Below, one piece after another: positions 11,954 to 24,179 of a stretch of 64,000 nt of DNA. A program made the position numbers and the translations under genes. The DNA comes from Eucommia ulmoides (Eukaryota; Streptophyta; Magnoliopsida; Garryales; Eucommiaceae), in assembly GCA_016647705.1 (NCBI GenBank), contig CM028326.1, positions 4,526,001 through 4,590,000 of the forward strand. The letters run 5' to 3'. A model generated the notes under the pieces. The model had not been told where the DNA came from and did no database searches. It saw nothing but the letters and a program-made list of their open reading frames with translations. Positions within the stretch are counted from its first letter, which is position 1, and each line of letters opens with the position of its first letter.

Positions 11954-14235
11954 TATATATTTAAAAATAAATAAACTTTTGCAAGAAAATAAAATTGAAT
12001 GGGGCATAAAAATAGATAGTAGGAGTAGAAACCCTATAATATTTTATTAAAAATATTATTTTATGATGCACTCAATTTTTTATTTTTTTTTAATTTATGA
12101 GACAGTTAAAAGATCTGACTGTTCTATTGAATCAAAAAGTAATTAGTTTAATAACTCCAATAATTAAAACTTCTCAAATTTAAAGTCAACCACGAAAATT
12201 GCTTGGATTTTATTATTTTAAAAATTGAGAATAAAAATGTAATTCAAAAAATTTATTTGATTTGTATCTAGTTCGATTTTTCGGAGATAAAAGGCAAATA
12301 TTTTATTTTAGTTTTTCTTCTTGTTCTTATTATTATTTAATAAAAACATTTGACATTTCCTTGTAATTATTTTTTTTAGGAAAAAAAGAAAGAAATATAT
12401 ATACTCATATTTTCCATTTTATTTTTTTTCTGAATAAGATATTAAAAAATACTAATATATATATTTAAAAATAAATAAGCCTTTGCATGAACATATAATT
12501 GAAAAGGGCATAAAAATAGATAGTAGGAGTAGGAACTCTATAATATTTTATTAAAAAATATTATTTTATGATATACTTAATATTTTTTTTTAATTTATTG
12601 GACAGATAACATATTTGATTGTTCTATTGAATCAAAAGGTAATTACTTTAATGACTCCAATAACTGGAGCTTTTCAAATTTAAGCCAACTTCAAAAGCAG
12701 CTTATATTTCATTATTTTGAAAATTTGACAATGATAATGTTATTCAAAAAGCGTATTCAATTTGTATCTAGTTCGATTTTTCGGAGATATAAGGCAAATA
12801 TTTTATTTTAATTTTTCTTCTTTTGATTGTTATTATTTAATAAAAATATTTGTCAAATACCTCCTTAGGGTTTGCTTAGTTTGCAAATGTAATTATTTTT
12901 TTTAGAAAAAAGAAGAAGAAGAAAGAAATATATATTCATATTTTCCATTTTATTTTTTTCTCAACAAGATATATTAAAAAGAAAAAAAAAACTAAAATGA
13001 ATATATTTAAAAATAAATAAGCCTTTGCATGAAAATAAAATTGAAAGGACAGAAATCGATAGTAGGAGTAGGAACTCTATAATATTTTTTTAAAAAAATA
13101 TTATTTTATGATACACTCAATTTTATTTTTATTTTTTTTAATTTATTGGACAGATAACAGATCTGACTGTTCTATTAAATCAAAAGGTAATTAGTTTAAT
13201 GACTCTATCAAATTTAAGCAAACCACGAACGTTGCTTAGATTTTATTATTTTATTATTTTAAAAATTTGAGAATGAAAATGTAATTCAAAAAATATATTC
13301 GACTTGTAATTCGATTTTTCGGAGATAAAAGACAAATATTTTATTTTACTTTTTCTTCTTCTTCTTATTTAATAAAAATATTTGTCAAATACCTCAGTAG
13401 GGTTTGCTTAGTTTGCAAATGTAACTATTTTATTTTATAAAAAAAATGTATATATATTGATATTTTCCAATTTATATATATATTTAAAAATAAATAAGCC
13501 TTTGCATGAAAATAAAATTGAAAGGCCATGAAAATCGATAGTAGGAGTAGGGACTCTATAATACTTTATTAAAAATATTATTTTATGATACACTTATTTT
13601 TTTTTTTAATTTATTGGACAGATAACAGATCTGACTGTTCTATTGAATCAAAAGGTAATTAGTTTAATGACTATAATAATTAGAGCTTTTCAAATTTAAG
13701 CCAACCATGGAAGTTGCTTAGATTTATTATTTTATTATTTTGAAAATTGAGAATGAAAATGTGATTCAAAAAATGTATTGGATTTGTATGTAATTCGATT
13801 TTTCGGAGACAAAAGGCAAATATTTTATTTTAGTTTTTCTTCTTTTTTTATTATTATTTAATAAAAATATTTGTCAAATACCTCCTTAGGGTTTGCTTAG
13901 TTTGCAAATGTAATTATTTGTTTTAGAAAAAAAAGAGAGAAATATATATTCATATTTTTCATTTTATGTTTTTCTCAATAAGATATTAAAAAAAAAAAAT
14001 ACTAATATATATATTTAAAAATAAATAAGACTTTGTATGAAAATAAAATTGAAAGGGCATGAAAATCGATAGTGGGACTGTGGGAGTAGGAACTCTATAA
14101 TATTTTATAAAAAATATTATTTTATGATATATTCATTTTTTTTTTAAATTATTGGACAGATGACAGACTGTTCTATTGAATTAAAAGATAATTAGTTTAA
14201 TAACTCCAATAATTAGAGCTTTCTAAACTTAAGTC
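11954..14235. repeat. Tandem array of about 0.5-kb noncoding units (five copies)
   Basis: Units begin near 11954, 12459, 13001, 13479 and 14009, each with TTTAAAAATAAATAAGCC, then ATAGTAGGAGTAGGAACTC, GACAGATAACAGATCTGAC, a TAAGCCAACCACG-like stretch and TTCGATTTTTCGGAGATAAA. Unit lengths vary from about 480 to 540 bp through homopolymer and AT indels. The fifth unit is split by copia element B and resumes at 23856. No coding sequence; it looks like a small satellite-like array. Confidence 0.85.
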
Positions 14236-14747
14236 TGTTAGGAAATTTTATTTTCTAATCTAATTATGGGCAACATATTATTAGTACAATTATATTTGCT
14301 ATTTAAAATTAATGGGCTAAAAATTACGTGATCTAATTAATTTGGGTAAACCCGTAGACTGCTAAAAATAATGTGGGTTAAATAAGTAGATACCGAAAAC
14401 TATTGGGGTGATTAGAAAATTATGAGAACCTTAATCACACCATATAAATACATAACATTAGGGTTATGATCCCCAAGACACTAAATCATCTTGACGGCTC
14501 TCTTCTCCCCATCTAGAAGAGAATCACGAATTCCATCGAGGAACTCTAGAGATTTGGTTAAGGAAGGCCACGTACTCGCTCGATTCGTGCTTATCTCGTG
14601 ATCGATTGTCACATGATTCCACATCAGAAGTCAATTGATCGTAATGGATCCAGGTACGCAGTTTACGTGTATATTAAAACTCTTGGTAATTTGACATGTT
14701 GAATTAGGTCTTATAGATTTAAATCTATAGGGAATAAATTATTAACA
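14236..14747 (+). repeat. 5' LTR of copia element B
   Basis: 512 bp, TGTTAG...ATTAACA, matching 23339-23850 closely. It contains an internal AACACCATATAAATAC-like TATA region (ACCATATAAATACATAAC at about 14439-14456), a plausible transcription start signal. Confidence 0.93.
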
Positions 14748-14989
14748 AGTAGTATTAGAGCCTACTTCATATTAAATCATTAGGGTTCTTGAGATTTTCA
14801 AATTCGTAGAATTTTAGGGTTTGTGTTTTCTCCATTAAAGTTAGCTTGTTTGTGAAAATAATGGGAGAAAACATTAATGTTTATTGTGTTTTTTGAATGA
14901 TTTATGTGATTTCCTTCTAAATATTATGGATCTAAGAAAAAAAAAACCTAAAATTTGGATTTTTTGGGGTCTTTTCGTCGCAGATACGA

Positions 14990-15390
14990 AAGAGACGAAC
15001 CAGATCTGAACATGTCGATCGACTGATCGGTCGACCAATCTATTCAGAGACGGTTCGACAGTTTTGACTAGCGTTCGTATTTTGGCCATAACGTTTTCAT
15101 AAGAACTCCGATTAAGGTGATTCAAAATTCTGTAGAAATCTAAAAACAAAATCTACAACTTTTATGTTTTGAGTTTTTCTAAAATCAAATTGAATTGTGG
15201 TCAAAATTGAGATTTAAAATCAGATTTGGTTGAATTAGGGTTATATTGGTCGACTGATTGATTCAGGATGCCGATTTTGAGGTTCTGATCGATCGGTCGA
15301 CCGACCCTTTATGGTCGGTCAATCGATCGATACCGGATGTTAAGGTTGCCCAACATCGATCGACCGGTCAGTCGACCGACGGCTTGAAGA
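14990..15390 (+). repeat. CGATCGACC-rich palindromic patch in the leader of element B
   Basis: Motifs of the type GATCGATCGGTCGACCGACC recur at about 15014-15042, 15249-15262, 15285-15335 and 15355-15382. One pair, at 15285-15335, can fold into a hairpin with about 19-bp arms and a few mismatches. It lies between the PBS and gag and has no evident coding role. Confidence 0.7.
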
Positions 15391-15495
15391 CAGATTCAAT
15401 TATTTCCAATTTTAAGGACAGTCGCCTATTAAAATATTTTATCTTGAAATAATTTAAAAGGGTTTCAATATAGATTATTTTGGGATGTAGAGATA

Positions 15496-15812
15496 TAAGT
15501 GTTTATTATTTATGCAAGCAATAGCCGGCCCAAAGGAGGACTATTGTTTGACCAAATAATAAACATTGATGTTAGTTATTTATGCAAACCACAACGGGCC
15601 CAAAGGAAGATTGTTGTTTTAACTAAATAATAAACATTGTTTAAGATTAGTATGGTTATTATCTATACAATCAATAATCGGCCTAAATGAAGGTTATTGT
15701 TTGGCCAAATAATAAACATACCTGCGGGAATAAATATGTGATGATTATCAAATTTCCATATGAACAATAAGTCGGCCCAAAGAAAGACTTATTGTTTGAC
15801 ATGACCTATTAT
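15496..15812 (+). repeat. Leader tandem repeat with four covarying hairpins (element B)
   Basis: Four imperfect units of about 75-95 bp each carry a hairpin followed by a TTTGNCCAAATAATAAACAT-type linker. Hairpins lie at 15519-15546, 15591-15617, 15672-15699 and 15765-15794. The stems differ (CAATAG/CTATTG, ACAAC/GTTGT, CAATAATC/GGTTATTG, AATAAGTC/GACTTATT) but stay complementary, while the loop keeps a GGCCCAAAGGA-like core. The same arrangement is present in element E. Confidence 0.8.
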
Positions 15813-18800
15813 CAACATTTGATTCCTGCGCTGAGAGTATCAATTATAGTTAATTCATCTATCGAAAGACTAGGAATTAATGTTGTGCTAGGTATCTTGA
15901 GATGGAATCCCAAAATTAGATTAATTATTCATGTCTTAATTATATTATTTGTGACGTGTCTGTTTATTTTGTTCTCTACACAGTTTCTACTGCTACTACA
16001 CCAAATGTTACTGCCCAAATAAGCAATATCCTAATGCTGAAAGGGACGAACTTCAAGGTCTGGAAAAAAATCGTGGAAATTATTTTCGGTTGTATGGATT
16101 TGGATCAAGCGCTGCGGGAGGAATGACCCACTTCTACTCCGGAAAACCTTAATGAGGTTAAAATAGAAAAGTGAGATCGATCCAACCGGATATGTTTGAT
16201 GACTACAAAGCGCACCATTTCGGAAGCGTTTCAGGGTTCTATTGTTGAGAGGAAGAATGCCAAGATGTTCTTGGAGGAAGTTGAGCAGTTCTTTACCAAA
16301 AACGAAAAGTCGGAAGTAAGTAACCTTCTGGGTAAACTAGTTGCGATGAAGTATAAGGGAAAAGGGAACATAAGAGAGTACATCATGGAGATGTCTAATC
16401 TAGCATCAAAATTAAAGGCACTAAATTTAGAGCTATCTGATGACTTGCTCGTGCACTTAGTTTTTATCTATCTTCCTGCATACTTTGGGCAATTTAAAGT
16501 GAGTTATAATACTCAAAAGGACAAATGGTCTATCAATGAGCTTATATCTCACTGTGTGCAAAAAGAAGAGAGACAGAAGCGAGATAAGATTGAAAGTACT
16601 CACTTGGCCTCGACCTCTTAAAGAAAGAAAAAGAAGAGAGCTGAGGTTGCTGCGGAAGGATCTTCTCAGCAGAAGAAACATGATGAGGACTTTACCTGTT
16701 ACTTTTGCAAGAATAAGGGACACATAAAGAATGAGTGTTCTAAGTATGCCGCCTGGTGTGCAAAGAAGGGTATGATTCTATCATTGGTTTGTTCTGAAGT
16801 TAATTTTGCTTCTGTATCTATGAATATTTGGTGGGTAGATTCTGGAGCTACTACTCACATAAGTATGATTATGCAGGGTTACCTATGGAGCCGACCGTCA
16901 AGTGATTCGGAAAGATTCATCTTTGTAGGCAATGACAATAAAGTTACGGTGGAAGCTATAGGGACTTTTAGATTACGGTTGAAAACGGGATTTTATTTGG
17001 ATTTGTGTGAAACTTTTGTTGCACCATCTTTTAGACGGAATTTGATTTCTATTTCTAGTTTGGACAAATCAAGTTTTAATTGTTCTTTTGGAAATAATAA
17101 TGTTAATCTCTATTAAGGTTCAAATATTATTGGTTCCGGTTCTTTGATTGATAATCTATATATACTTGACATTAGTTCTTATAATGAAATACTGCAAACA
17201 AATTTATGTGGTATAAAGCAAAAATTCAATGAGAATTCTGCCACCTTATGGCACAAGCGCTTAGGTCATATCTCTAAATAGAGAATTCAGAGACTTGTGT
17301 CGGATGAAAGTCTTGAACCCCTAGATTTGACAAACTTTCAAGTCTGTATTGAGTGCATCAAAGAGAAACAGACAAACGAAAGGAAATTAGGTGTAGAGAG
17401 AGTTACAAATGTCTTAGCACTAATACATACAGATATTTGTAGTCCATTCCCTACGATTTCGTGGAATGGACAACAATATTTTATTACGTTCATAGACGAC
17501 TACTCTCATTATGAGTTCCTATATTTGATTCATGAGAAGTCTTAATCCTTAGACATTTTCAAGTCTTTTAAAGCTGAAGTTGAACTTCAACTTGGAAAGA
17601 AAATTAAGGTTGTCAGATCGGACCATAGTGGCGAATACTACGGGAAAAATGACGAATCAAGAGAACAACGTTCATGACCCTTCGTGATTTTCCTCAATGA
17701 GTGTGGAATTGTTCCGCAATACACTATGCCGGGCAAACCCAGCATGAACGGTGTTGCAGAGTGACGAAATCAAACTCTTAAGGATATGGTAAGGAGTATG
17801 ATTAGTCATTCCTCCTTGCCAGAGTCACTTTAGGGAGAAATTTTAAAGACCGCAGTATACATCCTTAACAGGGTACCTAGCAAAGCAACTACCAAAACCC
17901 CCTTATGAGCTTTGGATAGGCAAGAAGCCTAGTATTAGGCATTTGCACATTTGGGGTTGTCCAGCTGAGGCACGACCTTATAGGCCACATGAAAGAAAAC
18001 TGGACTGAGGCACAGCCTAATAAGCCACATGAAAGAAAACTAGACTAAAAAACGGTTAGCTGCTATTTTGTTGGTTATGTTGAACGCTCTTAGGGCTACA
18101 AGTTTTATGATCCCACATCAAGATCCTTATTTGAAATGGGAAATGCGAGATTCCTTGAGGGTGTTGATTTTGAAGTGGAAGGAAACATAAGGAATGTTAT
18201 CTTTAAAAAAGAATCTGTTATTGATGGTGATCAGATCTCTATACCTATCGCTGTTCAAGATACAATTTTCTTCGAAGGGGAACATGTTATTGACAGTGAT
18301 CATGTCTCTATACCTATCGTTATTCAAGACACTACTCTAGTTCTAGATAACAATGTTCAGGCTCAGGCTCCCATTCCTGACATTGTTCCAAAACAAGACA
18401 ACAATGAGATTCTTCATCAACCACAACCTACGGAACACACTCAACAACCTCAAGAAGTGTTATTAAGGAGATCCACTAGGGAGAGGAGAAGCGCGATTTC
18501 GAATGAATATATCGTCTTTCTCCAAAAGCATGAGGATGGCGTTGGTTTAATAGATGATGACCCAATCAACTTCTATCAAGCTATGCACAGTTCTAACTCT
18601 AAAAAATAAATCGATGCCATGAAGGACGAGTTGAAGTCTATGAAAGACAACGACGTTTGGGATCTTATCAAGTTATCTGAAGGTGCGAAGCCCATTGGTT
18701 ATAAATGGATAAATAAAACCAAGAGGGATTTAAATGGTAACATTGAGAGATATAAAGATCGTCTAGTCGCCAAAGGCTTTACTCAAAATGAAGGCATAGA

Positions 18801-19403
18801 CTACAAAGAAACTTTCTCTCCGGTATCTTCGAAAGACTCTTTTAGAATTATAATGGAACTAGTGGCTCATTTTGATCTAGAGTTGCATCAGATGGATGTT
18901 AAGACTGCGTTTCTCGATAGAAACATTGACGAGACGATCTATATGGTACAACCAAAAAACTTTGTATCGGGAGATCCAAAGTCCATGGTCTGTAAATTAA
19001 AAAAATCCATATATGGTCTCAAACATGCTTCCCGTCAATGGTATCACAAGTTTCATCAAGTCATCACTTCGTACGGTTTTGAGGTGAATGCCGTTGATGA
19101 TTGTGTATATCACAAGTTTAGTGGGAGTAAATATATCTTCTTGATATTATATGTCGATGATATTCTGCTCGCCAGCAGTGATATAGGCTTATTGCACGAA
19201 ACTAAGAAATTTCTGATGAAGAAATTCGAAATGAAAGATCTTGGTGACGTCTCTTTTGTATTAGGTATCCAGATACTAAGAGATTGCTCTTGAGGTATCC
19301 TTAGATTATCACAAAAGGGCTATATTGATAAGGTTCTGAGTAGATTCGGCATGAAAGACAGTAAGCCAGGAGATACACCTGTAGCTAAAGGAGATAAGTT
19401 TAG

Positions 19404-22153
19404 TGTAAGACCTCAATTGTAGCATGTGCGTCATTTCAGTGGTATTTTAGAGTAATTGTGAAAATTCGGGGTGGAACCAGGACAATTAAAAATTCAAATA
19501 AAAAGTCTAGGGGTCAAATTGAAAATATGGAAACAGTAAATCCCAATTTAGAAAAGTAAATTGACATTTAACTTAAAATTAATACTTTTAGGGGTGCAAC
19601 TGCAATTTAAAAAAAAATCTTAAAGTGGACCTAAACTAAAATGAAGATTTTAAGAAGTTAAGGGGAGAAAAGGGTAATTTCACAAATATATATATATATA
19701 TATATGTGATCGGGAGCCACCGGCCGGAGCAGTGCATGAATGGTGACGTGGCAGAAAAAGGCTACCGCTTAATCCACTAGCTACATGCATATAAATACTG
19801 ACCTATGCATGTAATGATCACGAAGAAACAATTCTCGAAATAGGAACCGCAAACCGGAGAAGGAAAAGAGAGAAAATCTAGAGAGAGAGAGGGAAGATCG
19901 GAGGGTTCTCCGGCGAAGGCAGGGTGTTCCGGTTACAGGGTTGTGGGTGTGCGTGGGTATTCGGTGGTCAACGGAAAGCTTCGTGGGTGTGCCGTTGTCA
20001 AATTTCAGGAGAGACAGAGAGGGTGGTTCAGCATAGGAGGTGGGTGATCGTCGCCGGTCGTCCGGTAAGTGTTCGGTAATATGTTCGGCTCGTCGTGAAC
20101 TGCGTTTGTGTGTGGGTGTATGTGTGTGCTTTGTCCATCGCTCAGTCCGTTGTTATATGTGTGCGTGATGTCCGTCCGTTCGACGGAGAGGTCGTTCACT
20201 CCGGTGGTGAGTGTGTGTGTATGTTTTTGGCTGTGTGGGTACTGTTCGCCGGTGGGCTGTGTGGGTTCGACCGTGCGTGTGTGCTCTGCTTTGAGTTATT
20301 GTTTGTGTGTGTGAGTGTTTTTGAACGTGTTTGTGTGTATGTGGGTGTGTATATTTAGTGGGGTGGTCGGAGTTGGTGAGAAAGAGAGATCGGCACGGAG
20401 GGGCATTCGTCGGTTCTGTTGGTTGGTGGATGTGCGGGTGGACGGCCGTCGGCCGTCGTCCGTCTGTGACGGTGTGCGTAGGTGGGTACCGCCTTGCCGA
20501 CGGGTGGTGCGTGGCCGGCCGGTGGACACCCCAAAACAGCAAACAGCAAACAGAGCCGGGAAGCAGGAACAGGAAACGGGGAAGAAGAAGAGAAAAAAAA
20601 AAAAAAAAAAAAAAGAAAAAGAGAAAAAAAAAGAAAGAAAGAAATGAGAAATTGCATAAACCACCCCATGAAAATTCAAAACCCATCTCGTGGTCGCCAA
20701 ACGTTTCGGAAACAGGTGAAACTTCAATCGATTATTAATTCTCGTTAAATTAAATTTTAGTTAGTGTTACAAATCCTAAAATCATAATAATTTCATGACG
20801 ATTAATTAATTTTAAGTATGTAGTACATAAAATTAGTAACGATTCGGAATATAGGGTCCCCATTGCATGATTAGGATGTTTTAGATAAGATATTAATTTA
20901 GAATCTGCCACTATTAGGTTCGCAGACACTGGTATCCAGATAAAGTGCAGTCAGTGTCAATTTTGCAAACGGATATCGAGGTGAGTGTACTGTCTTCTTG
21001 CCAAACTATTTTTCTATAAATATATATGATGAAATATGTGATTATTTAAACTGTATGAATTTATAAATAATATGGATCAAGTAGGATTTGAATAAGTTGG
21101 TCAATTGGATTTTGATAGTTTTCAAAAAGGAAGTTGAAAATGAATTTTTGTTGGATTTTGGTGAAATCAGATGGTGTTTTTAAAAGAGAATAGAAAACAT
21201 CTGTTTCCTAGAAATGCCTGGTTTTCTAAAAATAAAGGGTGGAAAAGTGGTTTTAATAAAATTAGACGTTTTCTTTAAAAGAGAGTGTGATATATGATTT
21301 CTGGATTTAAAAGTTGATTTTGAGGAAAAAGAGATAGACGTGGTAATTTGACGATGTTGAGTAGACGATATTTATTGGGTTGTGATTCCATGATGTTGTA
21401 TTTGATTTGATGATACCATAATATTTATCTGTTTCGGTAGGGTGATATTATCCACTTCAGCGGAGTGTTGTTTATCTGCTTCGGCAGAATGATGTTAGAC
21501 GTTTATACTGCGCAATGATTATCCGCTTCGGCAGAGTGATGGGTGTTCGTAGGAAGGCATATCCTACGGATGGTACGGTACCGTTGCAAACTCCCGATCG
21601 TGAGATTAAAACGATCACTAGGACTAGCCAGTGTGTGTGTGTTGGAGGTGTGTGTTTGAGATTGGTGCTTAAAATGTGGTGTTTTACGTATATTGGTTGA
21701 TTTGATATTATTTATTATGATGATTGGTAGGATTTTATACTAGATGAAACTTATCTATATCGCTTTATTGTCATTGCTTATATACTTGTGCTTGATCCAT
21801 ACTAGATTGTGAAAATATTTAGAAAGTATTAATATTTTCGAAATGTTTTACTAAGAAGGCAGTACACTCGCAAGGACAACGGTTAGGAGTCGGTCCCCTA
21901 CTGGCACTAGGTAGAGCTATGTGATGGAGTCATGTAGACGATTGAGAGAAGCTGTTAAAGGCGAACCTAAGAAGGTTCATGGATAAATACTTTTAGTTAG
22001 AAAAACTTCGGGCCAGGTGCGCCCCCATAATAGATGTATGTATTATATAGTGGGTGTATATTGTCATTTCTATTAGGTTGTTTGGATTTTGGTGATGTCA
22101 TGCTGTAGTCACGCCAGCCCCGGGATGATGGGTGTTCGGGACGGGTTGTGACA
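19404..22153 (+). mobile_element. Gypsy-type solo LTR nested in pol of copia B
   Basis: A 2750-bp TG...CA unit (TGTAAGACCTC to GGTTGTGACA) is flanked by a perfect 5-bp duplication, TTTAG (19399-19403 and 22154-22158). Removing it rejoins the host frame. It is similar along its length to the 3' LTR of element F (56866-59748) and to the solo LTR at 43907-46642, so it is an LTR without internal region, as left by LTR-LTR recombination. It holds a TA tract (19687-19706), a GT-rich domain (about 20095-20360), a purine run (20580-20645), a hairpin array (21424-21545) and a conserved short frame (21515-21700). Confidence 0.93.
21424..21545 (+). repeat. UUCG-loop hairpin array in the solo LTR (copy i)
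   Basis: Four short units with the pattern TTATCYGCTTCGGCRGAGTGATG: CTGTTTCGGTAG, CCACTTCAGCGG, CTGCTTCGGCAG and CCGCTTCGGCAG. The third is a perfect stem closed by a C(UUCG)G loop in RNA. A different palindrome interrupts the series near 21505-21515. See the corresponding arrays at 44563-44643 and 57494-57632. Confidence 0.75.
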
Positions 22154-23338
22154 TTTAGTCTCAATCAATGCCCCAACAATGACCTTGAAAGAAAAAAGAT
22201 GCAGAAGATTCCTTATGCGTTAGCAATAGGGAGTTTAATGTACACTCAAGTCTGTACTCGTCCCGACATAGCATTCATAGTGAGAGTTTTAGGTAGAAAC
22301 TTGAGTGATCCAGGCATGCAACATTGGAAGGCAGCCAAACGCGTGATGCGTTATTTGAGGAGAACAAAAGACTACATGCTCACTTATCAGAGATCAGACA
22401 GTTTGGAGATCATCGGGTTCTCTGACTCCAATTTTGCAAGATGCCATGATAGTAGGAACTCTACATCAGGCTACATTTTTATGCTCGCCGGAGAAGCTAT
22501 CTCATGGAAGTCTGCTAAGCAGACTCTCATAGCTTCTTCAACCATGGTAATGGAGTTCATTACTTGCTATGAGACTTCCAATCATGGAATATGGTTGCGG
22601 AACTTTGTCACTGGGTTGCATGTATTAAATGGCATTGAAAGGCCATTAAAAATTTGTTGTGACAATAACTCAGTTGTTCTTTACTCCAACAACAGGAGCT
22701 CGACGAAGTTAAAATTTTCTCGACATCAAGTTTCTAGTTGTTAATAAGAGAGTTCAGGATAAACAAATTGCTATAGAACACATATGGACAGATTTTATGC
22801 TAGCGGACCCATTAACCAAGGGTTTAACCCCTATAGTTTTTCATGAGCACACCTCTCACATGGGCTTGGTTTAGTGGGAGTCATTTTTTGTTCTATATGT
22901 TTTTCTTTGAACATTGGATTGTTTAAGATTTATGCAGAATAAAGTTGATGGTTTATTTTGTTTTTGCAATGTTTACGTTGCATTAAGGACTTTTGATTGA
23001 TCTCACTAAAGATTAAAGTTGGACCAGTTAGAAATAGGCATGTCTAAGATCACATTGCATGTAATTTTCATGCTACTCATCTACATTTGATCTATGTTAT
23101 TGAGTATATTAGTATAGTGATCATCGTGGTTTAGTCACGACTGTATTGTGATATAAGCTACAGTAAGATCTCACTAAAGATTAAAGTTGGATTGATCCAT
23201 CACCATTGGTTTAGTCACGACTGTATTGTGATCAGATTGTTTAAGGAGAAGTCTAAGGATAAATAGCATACGGATGCGCGGCTAAAGAATTTTGTGATAT
23301 AATTGTTTCAGGAATAATATGTTTCCCAAGTGGGAGAT

Positions 23339-23850
23339 TGTTAGAAAATTTTATTTCCTAATCTAATTATGGGCAACATATTATTAGTACAATTATATTT
23401 GCTATTTAAAATTAATGGGTTAAAAATTAAGTGATCTAATTAATTTGGGTAAGTCCATGGACTATTCAAAATAATCTGGGTTAAATGAGTAGATACCGGA
23501 AACTACTGAGGTGATTAGGGGATTATGGGAACCCTAATCACACCATATAAATACATAACATTAAGGTTATGGTCCCCAAGACACCAAATCATCTTAACGA
23601 CTTTCTTCTCCCCATCTAGAAGAGAATCACGAATCCCATCGAGGAACTCTAGAGATTTGGTTAAGGAAGGTCACGTATTCGATCGATTTGTGCTTATCTC
23701 GTGATCGATTGTCACAAGATTCTGCATCAGAAGTCAATTATTCGTAATGAATTCAGGTATACAGTTTACGTGTACATTAAAACTCTTGGTGATTTGACAT
23801 GTTGAATTCGATCTTATAGATTCAGATCTATAGGGAATAAATTATTAACA
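23339..23850 (+). repeat. 3' LTR of copia element B
   Basis: Same length (512 bp) as the 5' LTR, preceded by the polypurine tract AAGTGGGAGAT and followed by AAGCC. A modest number of substitutions separates the two LTRs. Confidence 0.93.
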
Positions 23851-23855
23851 AAGCC

Positions 23856-24120
23856 AACCACAAAATTTGAGAATGAAAAATGTTATTCAAAAAATTTATT
23901 CGATTCGTATCCTAGTTCGATTTTTCAGAGATAAAAGGCAAACATTTTGTTTTAATTTTTGTTCTTCTTATTATTATTTAATGAAAATATTTATCAAATA
24001 TCTCCTTGGGTTTGCTTAGTTTGCAAATGTAATTATTTTTTTTTTAGAAAAAGCGGAATATATATTCATATTTTCCATTTTATTTTTTTCCCAATAAGAT
24101 ATTAAAAAATATTCAAATCT
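23856..24120. repeat. Remainder of the fifth array unit, right of copia B
   Basis: It resumes with CAACCAC and passes through TTCGATTTTTCAGAGATAAA, GGGTTTGCTTAGTTTGC and CCAATAAGATATTAAAAAAT, in the same order as the units at 11954-14235. This shows that copia B landed inside the array. Confidence 0.85.
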
Positions 24121-24179
24121 GTAAAAAAAAAAAGAGAAAATTAGCATTTTTTTGTTCCTAAAGTACGGGATGAACATGT

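Larger units (their letters stand above)
16034..22742 (+). pseudogene. Degenerate gag-pol of copia element B
   Basis: Starts as MLKGTNFKVWK, typical of copia gag. Then come a gag body (16196-16621), the zinc knuckle CYFCKNKGHIKNEC (about 16699-16740), protease WWVDSGATTH (about 16831-16860), integrase with HKRLGHIS (about 17254), HTDIC and FITFIDDYSH (about 17430-17510), a variable linker (18136-18609), RT (18619-19293) with QMDVKTAFL and YVDD, and RNase H after the nested insertion (22148-22742) with TRPDIAF and SGYIF. There are at least five in-frame stops (for example 16123, 17116, 17279, 17543 and 19291) and frame losses in integrase. The solo LTR at 19404-22153 separates RT from RNase H. 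It is not functional. Confidence 0.9.
14236..23850 (+). mobile_element. Ty1-copia retrotransposon B, with nested solo LTR
   Basis: Two 512-bp LTRs (14236-14747 and 23339-23850), each starting TGTTAG and ending ATTAACA, enclose a gag-pol region. Flanks are AAGTC (14231-14235) and AAGCC (23851-23855). Other units of the invaded array have AAGCC at this spot, so the left copy has a C-to-T change. A weak PBS follows the 5' LTR (14749-14765, GTATTAGAGCC, decayed from TGGTATCAGAGCC). A purine-rich tract, AAGTGGGAGAT, precedes the 3' LTR. Gene order PR-INT-RT-RH marks it as copia. Many stops and a 2.75-kb insertion in pol make it defective. Confidence 0.95.

Noticed and set aside
20095-20740. Several long frames rich in His, Thr, Lys or Cys
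   Set aside because: They are products of GT-rich and purine-rich low-complexity sequence inside the solo LTR, with no family features.
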